NCBI RefSeq assembly: GCF_000763945.1
Contig: NZ_JQFJ01000002.1
Location: forward strand, 2,345,501 to 2,409,500
From: Sphingopyxis sp. MWB1
Lineage (GTDB): Bacteria; Pseudomonadota; Alphaproteobacteria; Sphingomonadales; Sphingomonadaceae
DNA: 64,000 nucleotides
Direction of reading: 5' to 3'
The position numbers were made by a program, and so were the translations under genes. Shown one piece after another: positions 52,003 through 60,849 of the stretch; position 1 is the first letter of the stretch, and every line of letters starts with the position of its first letter. A model generated the notes under the pieces. It saw only the letters and a list, made by a program, of their open reading frames with translations. It had not been told where the DNA came from and made no database searches.

Positions 52003-52080
52003 GGCTTTCGGCCTTAACCATCCTATCGGTGCGGGGCAAGCGGGGTCAGCATCCCGGGGGGACTGGCGTACAATATTTCG

Positions 52081-52281
52081 TCATTCCTCCTTGGGCGGGC
52101 GGCCACGCCGGGGAGGGCGGGGGGGCTCCACCTTCACCCCGCGCCGGGCGAGCGCTTCGCGAAGCAGCACCTCAATCTCGGCATTGGCGCTGCGCAATTC
52201 ACCCGCCGCCAACCGCTCAATTGCCGCATAAAGGGCAGGGTCAAGACGAAGGGCAAAGGCTTTTTTACCGGGCGGAGACAT
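52081..52281 (-). CDS. Arc-like ribbon-helix-helix DNA-binding protein
   Basis: A 66-residue protein: KAFALRLDPALYAAIERLAA is the beta strand and first helix, and SANAEIEVLLREALARRG the second helix, as in Arc/MetJ repressors. The basic tail (PPRPPRRGRPPKEE) looks like an AT-hook-type extension. It lies 59 bp after the SPFH gene and is likely the repressor of that operon. The palindrome upstream of SPFH (53256-53285) is AT-rich, as RHH operators often are. Confidence 0.87.
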   Translation of the reverse strand: MSPPGKKAFALRLDPALYAAIERLAAGELRSANAEIEVLLREALARRGVKVEPPRPPRRGRPPKEE

Positions 52282-52340
52282 GGGCTAACCTTAATCCCCC
52301 TTCCCGTCGGCGCCTGGCTCGACAGGAAGGGAGGACAGTA

Positions 52341-53246
52341 TCAATAAAGCGAACCGGCGTTGACCACCGGATGCGTGTCGCGTTCGCTGCACAGCACGAC
52401 CATCAGGTTCGACACCATCGCCGCGCGGCGCTCGTCGTCGAGATGGACGACACCCTTGGCGCTCAATTGTTCGAGCGCCATTTCGACCATGCCGACCGCA
52501 CCCTCGACAAGCTTGCGGCGCGCGCTGATGACGGCTTCGGCCTGCTGGCGGCGGAGCATCGCGCCGGCGATTTCCTGGGCATAGGCAAGGTGCGTGAGCC
52601 CGCATTCGTCGACGGTGATTCCCGCGACGCTCAGCCGTTCGATCAGCGCCTTGCGCAGTTCGCCGCCGACCTCCTCGTGATTGCCGCGCAGGGTGATTTC
52701 CTCATGCTCGATATCGTCATAGGGATAGCGCGAGCCGATCGAGCGCACCGCCGCCTCGATCTGGGCGATCACGAACTCCTTGTAATCGTCGACATCGAAC
52801 AGCGCCTGCGCGGTGTCGGTGACGCGCCAGACGACCTGCGCCGCCATTTCGATGGGGTTGCCGCGCAGGTCGTTGACCTTGATCTTTTCCGAAATGATGT
52901 TGTTCGCCCGCACCGCGATCTTCTTGCGCGTCAGCCACGGGAGAACCCAGCGCAGCCCCGGCGTGCGGTCGGTGCCCTTGTAGCTGCCGAACAGCTGGAT
53001 CGCCGCGGCCTCATTGGGGTTGATGAGGTAAAAGCCGGAAAGGATCAGCGTGCCGACCACTGCAGCCACGACGACAAGAATCCATTTCCACGCGGCCATC
53101 ACCTCGGCATTGGCGTTGGTGATGCCCGCCCATAGCGCGACAGCCAGCAGCACCAAAAACAGGAACAGCATTGTATAGCCGCTCGCGGTGGCGGCACGCA
53201 CCTCGCGGGTGGGGTTGAGACCCGCCGCTCCACTCGAATCACTCAT
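52341..53246 (-). CDS. SPFH/Band 7 domain membrane protein
   Basis: GGAG lies 6 bp before the ATG (53246). Two hydrophobic helices ([17 protein letters not shown] and [17 protein letters not shown], about 25-70) lead an SPFH domain: [60 protein letters not shown], then a coiled coil ([20 protein letters not shown]). The family includes flotillins and HflK-type scaffolds that organise membrane protein quality control; this is a stand-alone member without a NfeD or HflC partner nearby. An RHH gene follows it and a 30-bp palindrome precedes it. Confidence 0.93.
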   Translation of the reverse strand: MSDSSGAAGLNPTREVRAATASGYTMLFLFLVLLAVALWAGITNANAEVMAAWKWILVVVAAVVGTLILSGFYLINPNEAAAIQLFGSYKGTDRTPGLRWVLPWLTRKKIAVRANNIISEKIKVNDLRGNPIEMAAQVVWRVTDTAQALFDVDDYKEFVIAQIEAAVRSIGSRYPYDDIEHEEITLRGNHEEVGGELRKALIERLSVAGITVDECGLTHLAYAQEIAGAMLRRQQAEAVISARRKLVEGAVGMVEMALEQLSAKGVVHLDDERRAAMVSNLMVVLCSERDTHPVVNAGSLY

Positions 53247-53255
53247 CACATTCTC

Positions 53256-53285
53256 CGATATAAATGTGATATCATATTTATATCG
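53256..53285. promoter_or_regulatory. 30-bp near-perfect palindrome upstream of the SPFH gene
   Basis: Arms CGATATAAAT and ATTTATATCG flank the self-complementary centre TGATATCA; 28 of 30 positions are symmetrical. It lies 10-39 bp before the SPFH start codon in otherwise GC-rich DNA. It is the obvious operator candidate for the ribbon-helix-helix protein encoded at the end of the same operon. Confidence 0.75.
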
Positions 53286-53336
53286 AATGTGGCGGCGGTC
53301 AAGCGGAATCGAAGAGACGGGCTTTTCTTGATTCGC

Positions 53337-53362
53337 CATCCCGGATCAAGTTCGGGATGACG
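53337..53362. repeat. Dispersed palindromic repeat, family B, copy 5 (single hairpin)
   Basis: CATCCCGGATCAAGTTCGGG followed by ATGACG. Half of the paired element; it sits upstream of the SPFH promoter region. Confidence 0.7.
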
Positions 53363-53410
53363 TCGAGGCGGAACCCTAACGCCGATCTTCGGGCGCGCTG
53401 CGCACGCGTC

Positions 53411-53439
53411 CAAAACAAAGGGGGCCGAAGCCCCCTTTG
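53411..53439 (-). terminator. Rho-independent terminator of the M3 peptidase gene
   Basis: Perfect 10-bp stem CAAAGGGGGC/GCCCCCTTTG; on the minus strand the loop is TTCG and a TTTT follows. It lies 25 bp after the peptidase stop. Confidence 0.9.
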
Positions 53440-53463
53440 CCTTGTTCATCGTCGATCAGCCGA

Positions 53464-55659
53464 TTATTCGCCCGTCGGAAAGCCGCGCTTTTCGAGCAGC
53501 GCCTTCACATCGGGGTCGCGGCCGCGGAAGGCGCGATAGGCCTCGGCGCGGTCGGTTTCATTGCCGGTCATCAACAGGATGGTGCGGAATTTGTCGGCGA
53601 CATTGCGGTCCCAGGGGCCACCCGCTTCCATAAAGGCCGCCCAGGTGTCGGCGTCCATCGTTTCGGACCAGAGATAGCTGTAATAGCCCGCCGAATAGGC
53701 GTCGCTGGAGAAGAGATGGCCGAACTGGGGCAGGCGGTGGCGCATGACGATTTCCTTCGGCATGCCGATTTCCGCCAGCGTCTCGCGCTCGAACTTGTCG
53801 ACATCGGTCGGCGGCACCTTGCGATTGTGCAGCTTCATATCGACGATGGCGCTGCCCAGATATTCGACCGTTTCAAAACCCTGGTTGAACTTGCCCGAAG
53901 CGAGGATCTTGTCGACCAGCGCCTGCGGGATGGGTTCGCCCGTTTCATAATGCGTCGCAAATTGCGACAGCACTTCGGGCGTCATCAGCCAATTTTCATT
54001 CACCTGGCTTGGATATTCGACAAAGTCGCGCGGCACCCCGGCGAGCGCGGGATAATAGACCTGCTGCAACAGATAATGAATGCCATGGCCGAATTCGTGG
54101 AACAGGGTCGAGGCATCGTCGATGCTGATCAGCGTCGGCTGGCCCGGCGCGGCTTCGGTGAAATTATTATTGTTCGACGCCAGCACATTGCGTTCGCCGC
54201 CCAGCGTCTGCTGGCTGCGATAGGTGGTCATCCACGCGCCCGAACGTTTGCCGTCGCGCGCGAAATTGTCGAGGTAAAAGACGCCGACATTCTCGCCGGA
54301 CTTGAGATCATAGACCTCGAACGTCCGCACCTTGGGGTCGAATACGGGGATTTGCCCGGTATTTTCGCGGAAGCCCAGGTCGTAAAGCTGTCCGGCGGCC
54401 CAGAACATGCCATCGACCAGCTTGTCGAGCTGGAAATAGGGCTTCACCTCGCTTTCATCGAGGTCATATTTCGCCTTGCGGACCTTTTCCGCATAATAGC
54501 GATAATCCCAGGGTTCGATGGTGATCTTCGGACCCTTGCCGGCCTTGGCTTCGGCGTCGGCAATCGCCTGCATGTCGGCGACTTCTTCCTTCACCCGGGC
54601 GACAGCACCCGGCCACACCTTCATCATCAGGTTCATGGCATTTTCGGGCGTCTTGGCCATGGTGTCGGCCATGCGATAATGGGCGTGGGTCGGGAAGCCC
54701 AGCAGCTGGGCGCGCTGTTGGCGCAGCTTCAGAATATCGGCAATCACCTGATTGGTGTCGTTGGCATCGCCATTGTCCCCGCGATTGACGAAGGCGCGCC
54801 AGACTTTTTCGCGCAAAGCGCGGTCATGGGCGCCCTGCAGTACCGGCTGCGCCGACGAGCGGGTGTTCTTGATCGCCCATTGGCCCGGCTTGCCCTGCGC
54901 CTCGGCGGCGGCGGCGAGCGAGGCGATAAAGCCCGGCTCCAGCCCGGCAAGCTGCTTTTCGTCGGTGACGAAGGTATAAAGCTTCTCGTCGGCGAGCAGC
55001 TTCGACGAAAAGCTGGAAAACAGCGCTTCCAGCTCGGCATTCATCGCCACCAGCTTCGCCTTGTCGGCCTGCGACAAATTGGCGCCATCGCGCACCATTT
55101 CGTCATAGGCGCGCTCAACGATGCGGATCTGCTGCGCGTTGAGGCCGCTTTCGTGCCGCTTGTCATATACCGCCTTGTACCGGGCGAACAGCTTGGGGTT
55201 CAGGAACAGCTCGGTGAAGAAGGTCGAAAGCTTCGGGCTCCATTCGGCGTCGATTTCCTGAACGCGCGGGCTCGACTTGTTCGACGTCTGCACACCCCAC
55301 AGCGCATAGACGCGCTCCATCATATCGCCCGCCAGCATCATCGGGATATGGGTGTTTTCAAAGGTCGGCGCTTCGGGATTGTCGATCACCGCCTGCACCT
55401 CGGCGCGGGTCGCGGCCATCGCCTTTTCAAAGGCGTCGGGGAACAGTTCGGGGTCCAGCTTGTCCCACGGCGGCACCCCTTCATAGGGACCGGTCCATTC
55501 GGCGGTCAGCGGATTGGCATCGGCGGGCGCGGATGCGGCAGGTTCGGCGGCGGTGGCGGTCATGGACCCATAACCCACGAACAACGCGGCGGATGCAAGC
55601 AGCATCGCCAGACGGCGGGCCGATTTGGGCGAGGAAAGGCGGGGCGCGATGCGCGGCAT
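53464..55659 (-). CDS. Secreted M3 family peptidase (oligopeptidase/dipeptidyl carboxypeptidase)
   Basis: A 731-residue metallopeptidase with a signal peptide (AMLLASAALFVGYGSMTA). The zinc site is HEFGH at residues 521-525 (STLFHEFGHGIHYL) and the third ligand Glu is in RDFVEYPSQVNENW about 27 residues downstream. The C-terminal DAYSAGYYSYLWSETMDADT with the conserved Tyr and Gly residues is typical of Dcp and oligopeptidase A. GGGAG is 8 bp before the ATG. Probably periplasmic peptide turnover. Confidence 0.96.
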   Translation of the reverse strand: MPRIAPRLSSPKSARRLAMLLASAALFVGYGSMTATAAEPAASAPADANPLTAEWTGPYEGVPPWDKLDPELFPDAFEKAMAATRAEVQAVIDNPEAPTFENTHIPMMLAGDMMERVYALWGVQTSNKSSPRVQEIDAEWSPKLSTFFTELFLNPKLFARYKAVYDKRHESGLNAQQIRIVERAYDEMVRDGANLSQADKAKLVAMNAELEALFSSFSSKLLADEKLYTFVTDEKQLAGLEPGFIASLAAAAEAQGKPGQWAIKNTRSSAQPVLQGAHDRALREKVWRAFVNRGDNGDANDTNQVIADILKLRQQRAQLLGFPTHAHYRMADTMAKTPENAMNLMMKVWPGAVARVKEEVADMQAIADAEAKAGKGPKITIEPWDYRYYAEKVRKAKYDLDESEVKPYFQLDKLVDGMFWAAGQLYDLGFRENTGQIPVFDPKVRTFEVYDLKSGENVGVFYLDNFARDGKRSGAWMTTYRSQQTLGGERNVLASNNNNFTEAAPGQPTLISIDDASTLFHEFGHGIHYLLQQVYYPALAGVPRDFVEYPSQVNENWLMTPEVLSQFATHYETGEPIPQALVDKILASGKFNQGFETVEYLGSAIVDMKLHNRKVPPTDVDKFERETLAEIGMPKEIVMRHRLPQFGHLFSSDAYSAGYYSYLWSETMDADTWAAFMEAGGPWDRNVADKFRTILLMTGNETDRAEAYRAFRGRDPDVKALLEKRGFPTGE

Positions 55660-55836
55660 GTCTGGATTCTCCCGGTGGTCAGGTTTCGGATGAAACCATT
55701 ATCGGAAGGCGTCTTAACCCGACATGACAGCAGCGCGCAAGCGGGGTGAGGGGGAAGGGTGTCAACGCGATGCGTCGCCCCGCGGCGCCAGCAACGACCG
55801 GAGGGGGCAAGCCGCACCCTGCAGCCCCGAAAACTA

Positions 55837-56706
55837 TCAGCCCGCAAAGTCCGGTTGCGCCAACCCCGGCACATCGACGCGGAAGCTGAAGACCCCGCCC
55901 GCATGCGGTTGGCGCGCGCGTTCCTCGTCGGTCAGATTCTTGCCCGCGCTGGTGACAAAGGCGGTTTGCAGGTCATCGCCGCCAAAGGCGATCATCGTCG
56001 GGCGCTGCACGGGCAGTTCGACCGTCTGCAAAATCTCGCCCTCGGGCGACAGGCGCACGACGCGCCATCCGTCCCACAGCGCCGACCAGTAACAGCCCTC
56101 GGCATCGACCGCCGCGCCGTCGGGGCGGCCCTTGCCGGTTTCGAACTGGTGGAAAATCCGCCCTTCGCCCAGCGTTCCGCTGGCAGGATCGACGTCAAAG
56201 ACGCGAATGGCATGGGTGGGGGTGTCGGCATGATAGAAACGCGTGCCATCGGGGCTGAAGGCCGCCCCATTGCTCGTCATCAGGCCGCCGAACATTGCGG
56301 TCATCTCGCCGTCGGGGTCGAGCCGATAGAGCGTTGCCTGCGGATTGGCCTTGTCGCTCGTCAGGCTGCCGACCCACAGCCGCCCGGCGGCATCGACGCA
56401 GCCATCGTTGAACCGCTGTTCGGCGATCCCTTCCAGCGGCGCGGGGCCAAAGCGGCGCGCATCGCCGTCCCAGTGATCGATCAGCGCGCAGCCATCCTTC
56501 ATCGCCGCGATCAGCCCGCCACCCGCGCGCAGCGCGATACAGCCAACGGGCTGGTCGAACTGCATCACCGAATCGGCGCCAGTGGCCATATCGGTGCGGT
56601 GAATGCGAAAGGCGTCGATATCGACCCAGTAAAGATGCGAGTCGCGCGGATTCCAGCGCGGCGATTCGCCGAGCAAGGCCCCGGCATCAAGAAACAGATC
56701 AACCAT
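55837..56706 (-). CDS. SMP-30/gluconolactonase family protein
   Basis: The start at 56706 (MVDLFLDAGALLGESPRW) is preferred to a longer one. The family motifs are GESPRWNPRDSHLYWVDIDA (Glu ligand), RFNDGCVDAAGRLWVGSLTS, TSNGAAFSPDGTRFYHADTP (Asn ligand) and GRPDGAAVDAEGCYWSALWD (Asp ligand). The six-bladed propeller enzymes hydrolyse sugar lactones; the substrate is not known. It lies alone between the M3 peptidase and the fatty-acid operon. Confidence 0.92.
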   Translation of the reverse strand: MVDLFLDAGALLGESPRWNPRDSHLYWVDIDAFRIHRTDMATGADSVMQFDQPVGCIALRAGGGLIAAMKDGCALIDHWDGDARRFGPAPLEGIAEQRFNDGCVDAAGRLWVGSLTSDKANPQATLYRLDPDGEMTAMFGGLMTSNGAAFSPDGTRFYHADTPTHAIRVFDVDPASGTLGEGRIFHQFETGKGRPDGAAVDAEGCYWSALWDGWRVVRLSPEGEILQTVELPVQRPTMIAFGGDDLQTAFVTSAGKNLTDEERARQPHAGGVFSFRVDVPGLAQPDFAG

Positions 56707-56839
56707 GGCCCCTGTGTAACGCGCCCGCGCGCGCCTGCCCAGCACCCGCAAACCTATTCGGCCCCCAGCCTTTGCCCGGCCAGCAGGTGCGAAATGCTTA
56801 GTTTACGAAGAAACTTTTCTGCCGTAGCGTCATTTCCGC

Positions 56840-56865
56840 TTGACGTGGACGTAAACGTAACGTCA
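56840..56865. promoter_or_regulatory. LiuR-like palindromic site before the acyl-CoA dehydrogenase operon
   Basis: The region reads TTGACGTGGACGTAAACGT followed by AACGTCA: three ACGT cores and outer TTGACG/CGTCA symmetry. It resembles, as I recall, the MerR-type LiuR motif of branched-chain amino acid and fatty acid degradation genes. It lies about 90 bp before the GTG start. Confidence 0.5.
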
Positions 56866-56950
56866 TTTGCATCCTTGTAAGGTCACGCTGCGTGGCACTT
56901 CAAACATCCGCGCCCGTTTCGAAGGCGCGGGCTGCAGGGAAGGGAAAAAC

Positions 56951-58105
56951 GTGTCGCTCGATAAGCTCTCGCGCTCCGTCTATACCGAGGATCATGAGGC
57001 GTTTCGCGCCACGGTTCGCCAGTTCCTCGAAAAGGAAGTCGCCCCCCATCAGGCCGAATGGGCCGAAGCAGGCGTGGTGCCCAAGACGCTGTGGCCCAAG
57101 GCGGGCGAACTTGGCATGCTTTGCCCGACGGTGCCCGAGGAATATGGCGGCCTCGGCCTCGATTTCGGCTATAATGCCATCGTCGACGAGGAAAGCGCCT
57201 ATTATGGCCGCGTCACCACGGGCTTCTCGCTCCAGTCGGACATCGTCACCAACTATATCGTCCGCTATGGCAGCGAAGAGCAGAAGAAGCACTGGCTTCC
57301 CAAAATGGTCTCGGGCGAGGTGATCACCGCCATCGCCATGACCGAACCCGGCACCGGCAGCGACCTTCAGGGTATGCGGACGAGCGCCAAGAAGGATGGC
57401 AATCATTATGTCATCAACGGGTCCAAAACCTATATTACCAATGGCCAGAATGCCGACCTGATCCTCGTCTGTGCCAAGACCGATCCCGATGCCGATCCCG
57501 CCTGGAAGGGCGTGTCGATCATCCTTGTCGAAGCCGACCGCGAAGGCTTTGAGCGCGGGCGCAACCTCGACAAAATCGGGCAGGATGAAGCCGATACGTC
57601 GGAGCTTTTCTTCAACGACGTCCGCGTCCCAATCACCAACTGTCTGGGCGAAGAGGGGCAGGGCTTTATTTATCTGATGAGCGAATTGCCGCAGGAACGG
57701 CTGTCGATCGCCGTCTCCGCACAGGCTTCGGCGCAGCGCGCCTTTGACGATACGGTCGAGTATACGCGCGAGCGCAAGGCGTTCGGCAAGCCGATCCTCG
57801 ATTTCCAGAACAGCCGCTTCGTCCTCGCGGACCTCAAAGCCAAGCTGCAGGTCGGCTGGGCGCACCTCGACTGGGCGCTTGCGCGGCACCTGAAGAAGGA
57901 GCTGACCCCCGAAGAGGGCGCGGCGGCCAAGCTGTGGCACACTGACCTCCAGTGGGAGGTGATGGACAAATGCCTCCAGCTCTTTGGCGGTGCGGGCTAT
58001 ATGAATGAATATCCCATCGCCCGCGCCTGGCGCTCGGCGCGCGTGACGCGCATCTTTGGCGGCACCAACGAGATTATGAAGGAGTTGATCGGGCGGAAGC
58101 TTTAA
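56951..58105 (+). CDS. Acyl-CoA dehydrogenase
   Basis: A GTG start with AGGGAAGGGAAAA upstream gives 384 residues. FAD-binding segment MTEPGTGSDLQG (130-141), TRERKAFGKPILDFQ, and the catalytic Glu353 in GAGYMNEYPIARAW, with FGGTNEIMKELIGRKL at the C-terminus. It oxidises acyl-CoA to trans-2-enoyl-CoA. Chain length cannot be assigned. It is the first gene of a forward operon with thiolase, SDR and thioesterase. Confidence 0.96.
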   Translation: MSLDKLSRSVYTEDHEAFRATVRQFLEKEVAPHQAEWAEAGVVPKTLWPKAGELGMLCPTVPEEYGGLGLDFGYNAIVDEESAYYGRVTTGFSLQSDIVTNYIVRYGSEEQKKHWLPKMVSGEVITAIAMTEPGTGSDLQGMRTSAKKDGNHYVINGSKTYITNGQNADLILVCAKTDPDADPAWKGVSIILVEADREGFERGRNLDKIGQDEADTSELFFNDVRVPITNCLGEEGQGFIYLMSELPQERLSIAVSAQASAQRAFDDTVEYTRERKAFGKPILDFQNSRFVLADLKAKLQVGWAHLDWALARHLKKELTPEEGAAAKLWHTDLQWEVMDKCLQLFGGAGYMNEYPIARAWRSARVTRIFGGTNEIMKELIGRKL

Positions 58106-58110
58106 GCCCG

Positions 58111-58196
58111 TCACCCCCGCGAAAGCGGGGGGCGCTGGCCTTCTGAACGGGTGTTGCGCAACGCCTCCAACGGCCCCTGCCTTCGCAGGGGTGACG
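58111..58196. repeat. Dispersed palindromic repeat, family D, copy 2
   Basis: GTCACCCCCGCGAAAGCGGG on the left and GGCCCCTGCCTTCGCAGGGG plus TGACG on the right, within the 113-bp gap between acyl-CoA dehydrogenase and thiolase. Confidence 0.7.
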
Positions 58197-58218
58197 ATAG
58201 TTTGAAAGGAATTCTCCC

Positions 58219-59388
58219 ATGGCCACTGCTTATATTGTCGATGCCGTCCGAACTGCCGGCGGCAAGCGTGGCGGCAAGCTTGCCGGGGTTCATCCCGTCG
58301 ATCTGGGCGCCGCTGTCTATGACGCGATCGCCGACCGCAATGACTTCGACCCCGCCGCCATCGACGATGTCATCACGGGATGTGTGATGCAGGGCGGCGA
58401 GCAGACGATGGACGTCGGCCGCAACGCCGTGCTCGCGTCGAAACTGCCCGACTCGATTCCCGCGGTCACCATCGACCGCCAGTGCGGATCGTCGCAGCAG
58501 GCGATGATGTTTGCGGCGCAAGCGGTGATGTCGGGAACGCAGGACATCGTGCTCGCGAGCGGCATCGAAAGCATGACGCGCGTGCCGATGGGCTCGACCG
58601 CGATGCTCTATATGAAGGAAGGCATGGGCAATTATAAATCGCCCCGGCTCGAGGAAAAATATCCCGGCATCATGTTCAGCCAGTTCATGGGCGCCGAGAT
58701 GATCGTCAAGAAGCATGGCTTCACCAAGGACGACCTTGATGCCTTCGCGCTCGAAAGCCACCGCCGAGCCAAGGCGGCGACCGAGGGCGGGCATTTCCAG
58801 AAGGAAATCGTCGGGATCGAAATTGAAACGCCCGAAGGCAAGGAAATGCACCTGGTCGACGAAGGAATTCGTTTCGATGCGACGCTGGAAGGCATTGCCG
58901 GGGTCAAGCTGCTTCAGGAAGGCGGGTCGATCACGGCCGCGACGGCGAGCCAGATTTGCGACGGCGCCTCGGCGGCGCTGATTGTGTCCGAACAGGCGCT
59001 GAAGGACCATGGCCTGACGCCGCGCGCGCGCATCCACCATATTTCGGTGACCGCGGGCGACCCCGTCATCATGCTCGAAGAACCGCTGTTCGCGACCGAA
59101 AAGGCGCTCAAGAAGGCGGGGATGAAGCTTGAGGATATCGACGCCTATGAGGTCAACGAGGCGTTCGCGCCGGTGCCGCTCGCGTGGATGAAATATCTCG
59201 GCGGCGATCATGCGCGGTTGAACCAGCATGGCGGCGCGATCGCGCTTGGCCACCCGCTCGGCGCGAGCGGCACCAAGCTGATGGCGACGCTGCTCGGCGT
59301 GCTCGACGCGACGGGGGGCAGATATGGCCTCCAGACGATGTGCGAAGGCGGCGGTCAGGCCAACGTCACGATCATCGAGCGGCTTTGA
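58219..59388 (+). CDS. Acetyl-CoA C-acyltransferase (thiolase)
   Basis: The 389-residue protein has the nucleophile Cys89 (TIDRQCGSSQQAMMF), His345 (GGAIALGHPLGASG) and the second Cys375 (MCEGGGQANVTIIERL). GGAATT precedes the ATG by about 6 bp. It catalyses the last step of beta-oxidation or the reverse. The EHTKDDLD-type loop reads GFTKDDLDAFALESH. It fits the operon as the degradative thiolase, but biosynthetic use is not excluded. Confidence 0.96.
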   Translation: MATAYIVDAVRTAGGKRGGKLAGVHPVDLGAAVYDAIADRNDFDPAAIDDVITGCVMQGGEQTMDVGRNAVLASKLPDSIPAVTIDRQCGSSQQAMMFAAQAVMSGTQDIVLASGIESMTRVPMGSTAMLYMKEGMGNYKSPRLEEKYPGIMFSQFMGAEMIVKKHGFTKDDLDAFALESHRRAKAATEGGHFQKEIVGIEIETPEGKEMHLVDEGIRFDATLEGIAGVKLLQEGGSITAATASQICDGASAALIVSEQALKDHGLTPRARIHHISVTAGDPVIMLEEPLFATEKALKKAGMKLEDIDAYEVNEAFAPVPLAWMKYLGGDHARLNQHGGAIALGHPLGASGTKLMATLLGVLDATGGRYGLQTMCEGGGQANVTIIERL

Positions 59389-59393
59389 TATTT

Positions 59394-59423
59394 GGCGTCG
59401 CCCCGCCTGCGCGGGGGCGACGA
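59394..59423. repeat. Dispersed palindromic repeat, family D, copy 3 (single hairpin)
   Basis: GGCGTCGCCCCGCCTGCGCG followed by GGGGCGACGA in the 51-bp thiolase-SDR gap. The self-complementary core is CGTCGCCCC/GGGGCGACG. Confidence 0.65.
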
Positions 59424-59439
59424 TTTAAGGGAGAATGAC

Positions 59440-60222
59440 ATGAAACTCGATTCCAGCATATCCGCCGTTGTCACCGGCGGCGCGTCGGGCCTTGGCGCGG
59501 CGACTGCGCGTTCGCTTGCGGCGAAGGGTGTGAAGGTCGCGATTTTCGACCTTCAGGAAGAAAAGGGCCTCGCCATCGCCGAGGAAATTGGCGGTGTGTT
59601 TTGCGAATGCAATGTCACCGATGATGCGAGCGTCGATGCCGCCTTTGCCAAGGCGCGCGAGGCGATCGGGCAGGAGCGTATCCTCGTCAATTGCGCGGGT
59701 ACCGGCAATGCGATCAAGACCGCGAGCCGGTCGAAGGAAGATGGCAGCATCAAGCATTTCCCGCTCGATGCCTTTAACTGGATCATCCAGATCAACCTTG
59801 TCGGCACCTTCCGCTGCATCGCCAAATCGGCGGCCGGGATGATGACGCTTGATCCGATGGAGGATGGCGAGCGCGGCGCGATCGTCAACACCGCGAGCGT
59901 TGCAGCCGAGGATGGCCAGATCGGTCAGGCCGCCTATTCGGCGTCGAAGGGCGGCGTCGTCGGCATGACGCTGCCGATTGCGCGCGATCTGGCGAACGAG
60001 AATATTCGCGTCAACACCATCCTGCCGGGGATTTTCAACACCCCGCTGCTCGCGGCGGCGCCGCAGAATGTGAAGGATGCGCTTGCTGCATCGGTGCTCA
60101 ATCCCAAGCGTTTGGGCGATCCGGCCGAATATGCCAATCTGGCGATGTGCATGATCGAGAACAGCTATTTCAACGGCGAGGATGTCCGCCTCGACGGCGG
60201 CATTCGCATGGGGCCGCGCTGA
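59440..60222 (+). CDS. SDR family 3-hydroxyacyl-CoA dehydrogenase-like protein
   Basis: The 260-residue short-chain dehydrogenase has TGGASGLG (12-19), NCAG near 84-87, catalytic Ser153, Tyr166 and Lys170 (AAYSASKGG) and NTILPGIFNTPLL. It is similar to type 10 17-beta-HSD proteins, which act as 3-hydroxyacyl-CoA dehydrogenases in beta-oxidation (inferred from context). AAGGGAGAATGAC precedes the ATG, so the start is secure. Confidence 0.94.
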   Translation: MKLDSSISAVVTGGASGLGAATARSLAAKGVKVAIFDLQEEKGLAIAEEIGGVFCECNVTDDASVDAAFAKAREAIGQERILVNCAGTGNAIKTASRSKEDGSIKHFPLDAFNWIIQINLVGTFRCIAKSAAGMMTLDPMEDGERGAIVNTASVAAEDGQIGQAAYSASKGGVVGMTLPIARDLANENIRVNTILPGIFNTPLLAAAPQNVKDALAASVLNPKRLGDPAEYANLAMCMIENSYFNGEDVRLDGGIRMGPR

Positions 60223-60223
60223 T

Positions 60224-60664
60224 ATGGCCAAACCGGAAGGCTGGCGGCTCAACCCCGCCAGCTATCCTGTCCATGACAGCATGCAGACGCGCTTTCAGGA
60301 CCTGGATCTCAACGGCCATCTCAACAATGTCGCCTTTGCCGCGCTGTTCGAGAGCGGGCGGGTGCTGATGAACCGGCGGGTTCGGCGGTTCGACGAACAG
60401 CCGGCCAATGAGCGTACGATGGTTGCGGCGGTCGAGATCAACTATCTGGCCGAGGGACATTTCCCCGATCCGGTGGACCTTGCGACGGGGATCGGGCGCA
60501 TCGGCACGTCGAGCTGGTCGATTGTGCAGGCGATGTTCCAGAAGGGGCGCTGTATCGCCACCTGCGATACGGTGGTGGTGTGCCGCACCGATGGAGCAGC
60601 GAAGCCGCTGCGCGCCGGTATGGTGGCGGAGCTGGAAGCCAATCTTGCCCATCCCGCCGATTGA
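60224..60664 (+). CDS. Hotdog-fold acyl-CoA thioesterase
   Basis: The ATG follows the SDR stop by 1 bp. The 146-residue protein has the 4-hydroxybenzoyl-CoA thioesterase pattern, MQTRFQDLDLNGHLNNVAFA, with the catalytic Asp/Asn region, and strands WSIVQAMFQKGRCIATCDTV. It probably hydrolyses acyl-CoA products of the operon. The last gene before a convergent gap. Confidence 0.92.
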   Translation: MAKPEGWRLNPASYPVHDSMQTRFQDLDLNGHLNNVAFAALFESGRVLMNRRVRRFDEQPANERTMVAAVEINYLAEGHFPDPVDLATGIGRIGTSSWSIVQAMFQKGRCIATCDTVVVCRTDGAAKPLRAGMVAELEANLAHPAD

Positions 60665-60849
60665 GGGCGATGGCGAAGGAAGCCTCAATCGGGGTGTGCG
60701 GAAGTTGGCGAAAGTGTCACGGAACGTTGGTTCGGAAAGCTCAGGGTGTTCCGATTTTATCTATATTTATCAGACATTTAATTGGCCATAAAGCGATTCT
60801 GGAAAGGATGACGTGCGGGAATGGTGATGCGCGGCGTCCCAGATAGGCA

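Noticed and set aside
49003..52017. 1004-codon open frame on the plus strand over heparinase and rpe
   Set aside because: Antisense to two well-recognised genes, low-complexity Arg/His/Ala composition, no ribosome site.
53437..55749. 770-codon open frame opposite the M3 peptidase
   Set aside because: Antisense to an intact HEFGH peptidase; composition like the other shadow frames.
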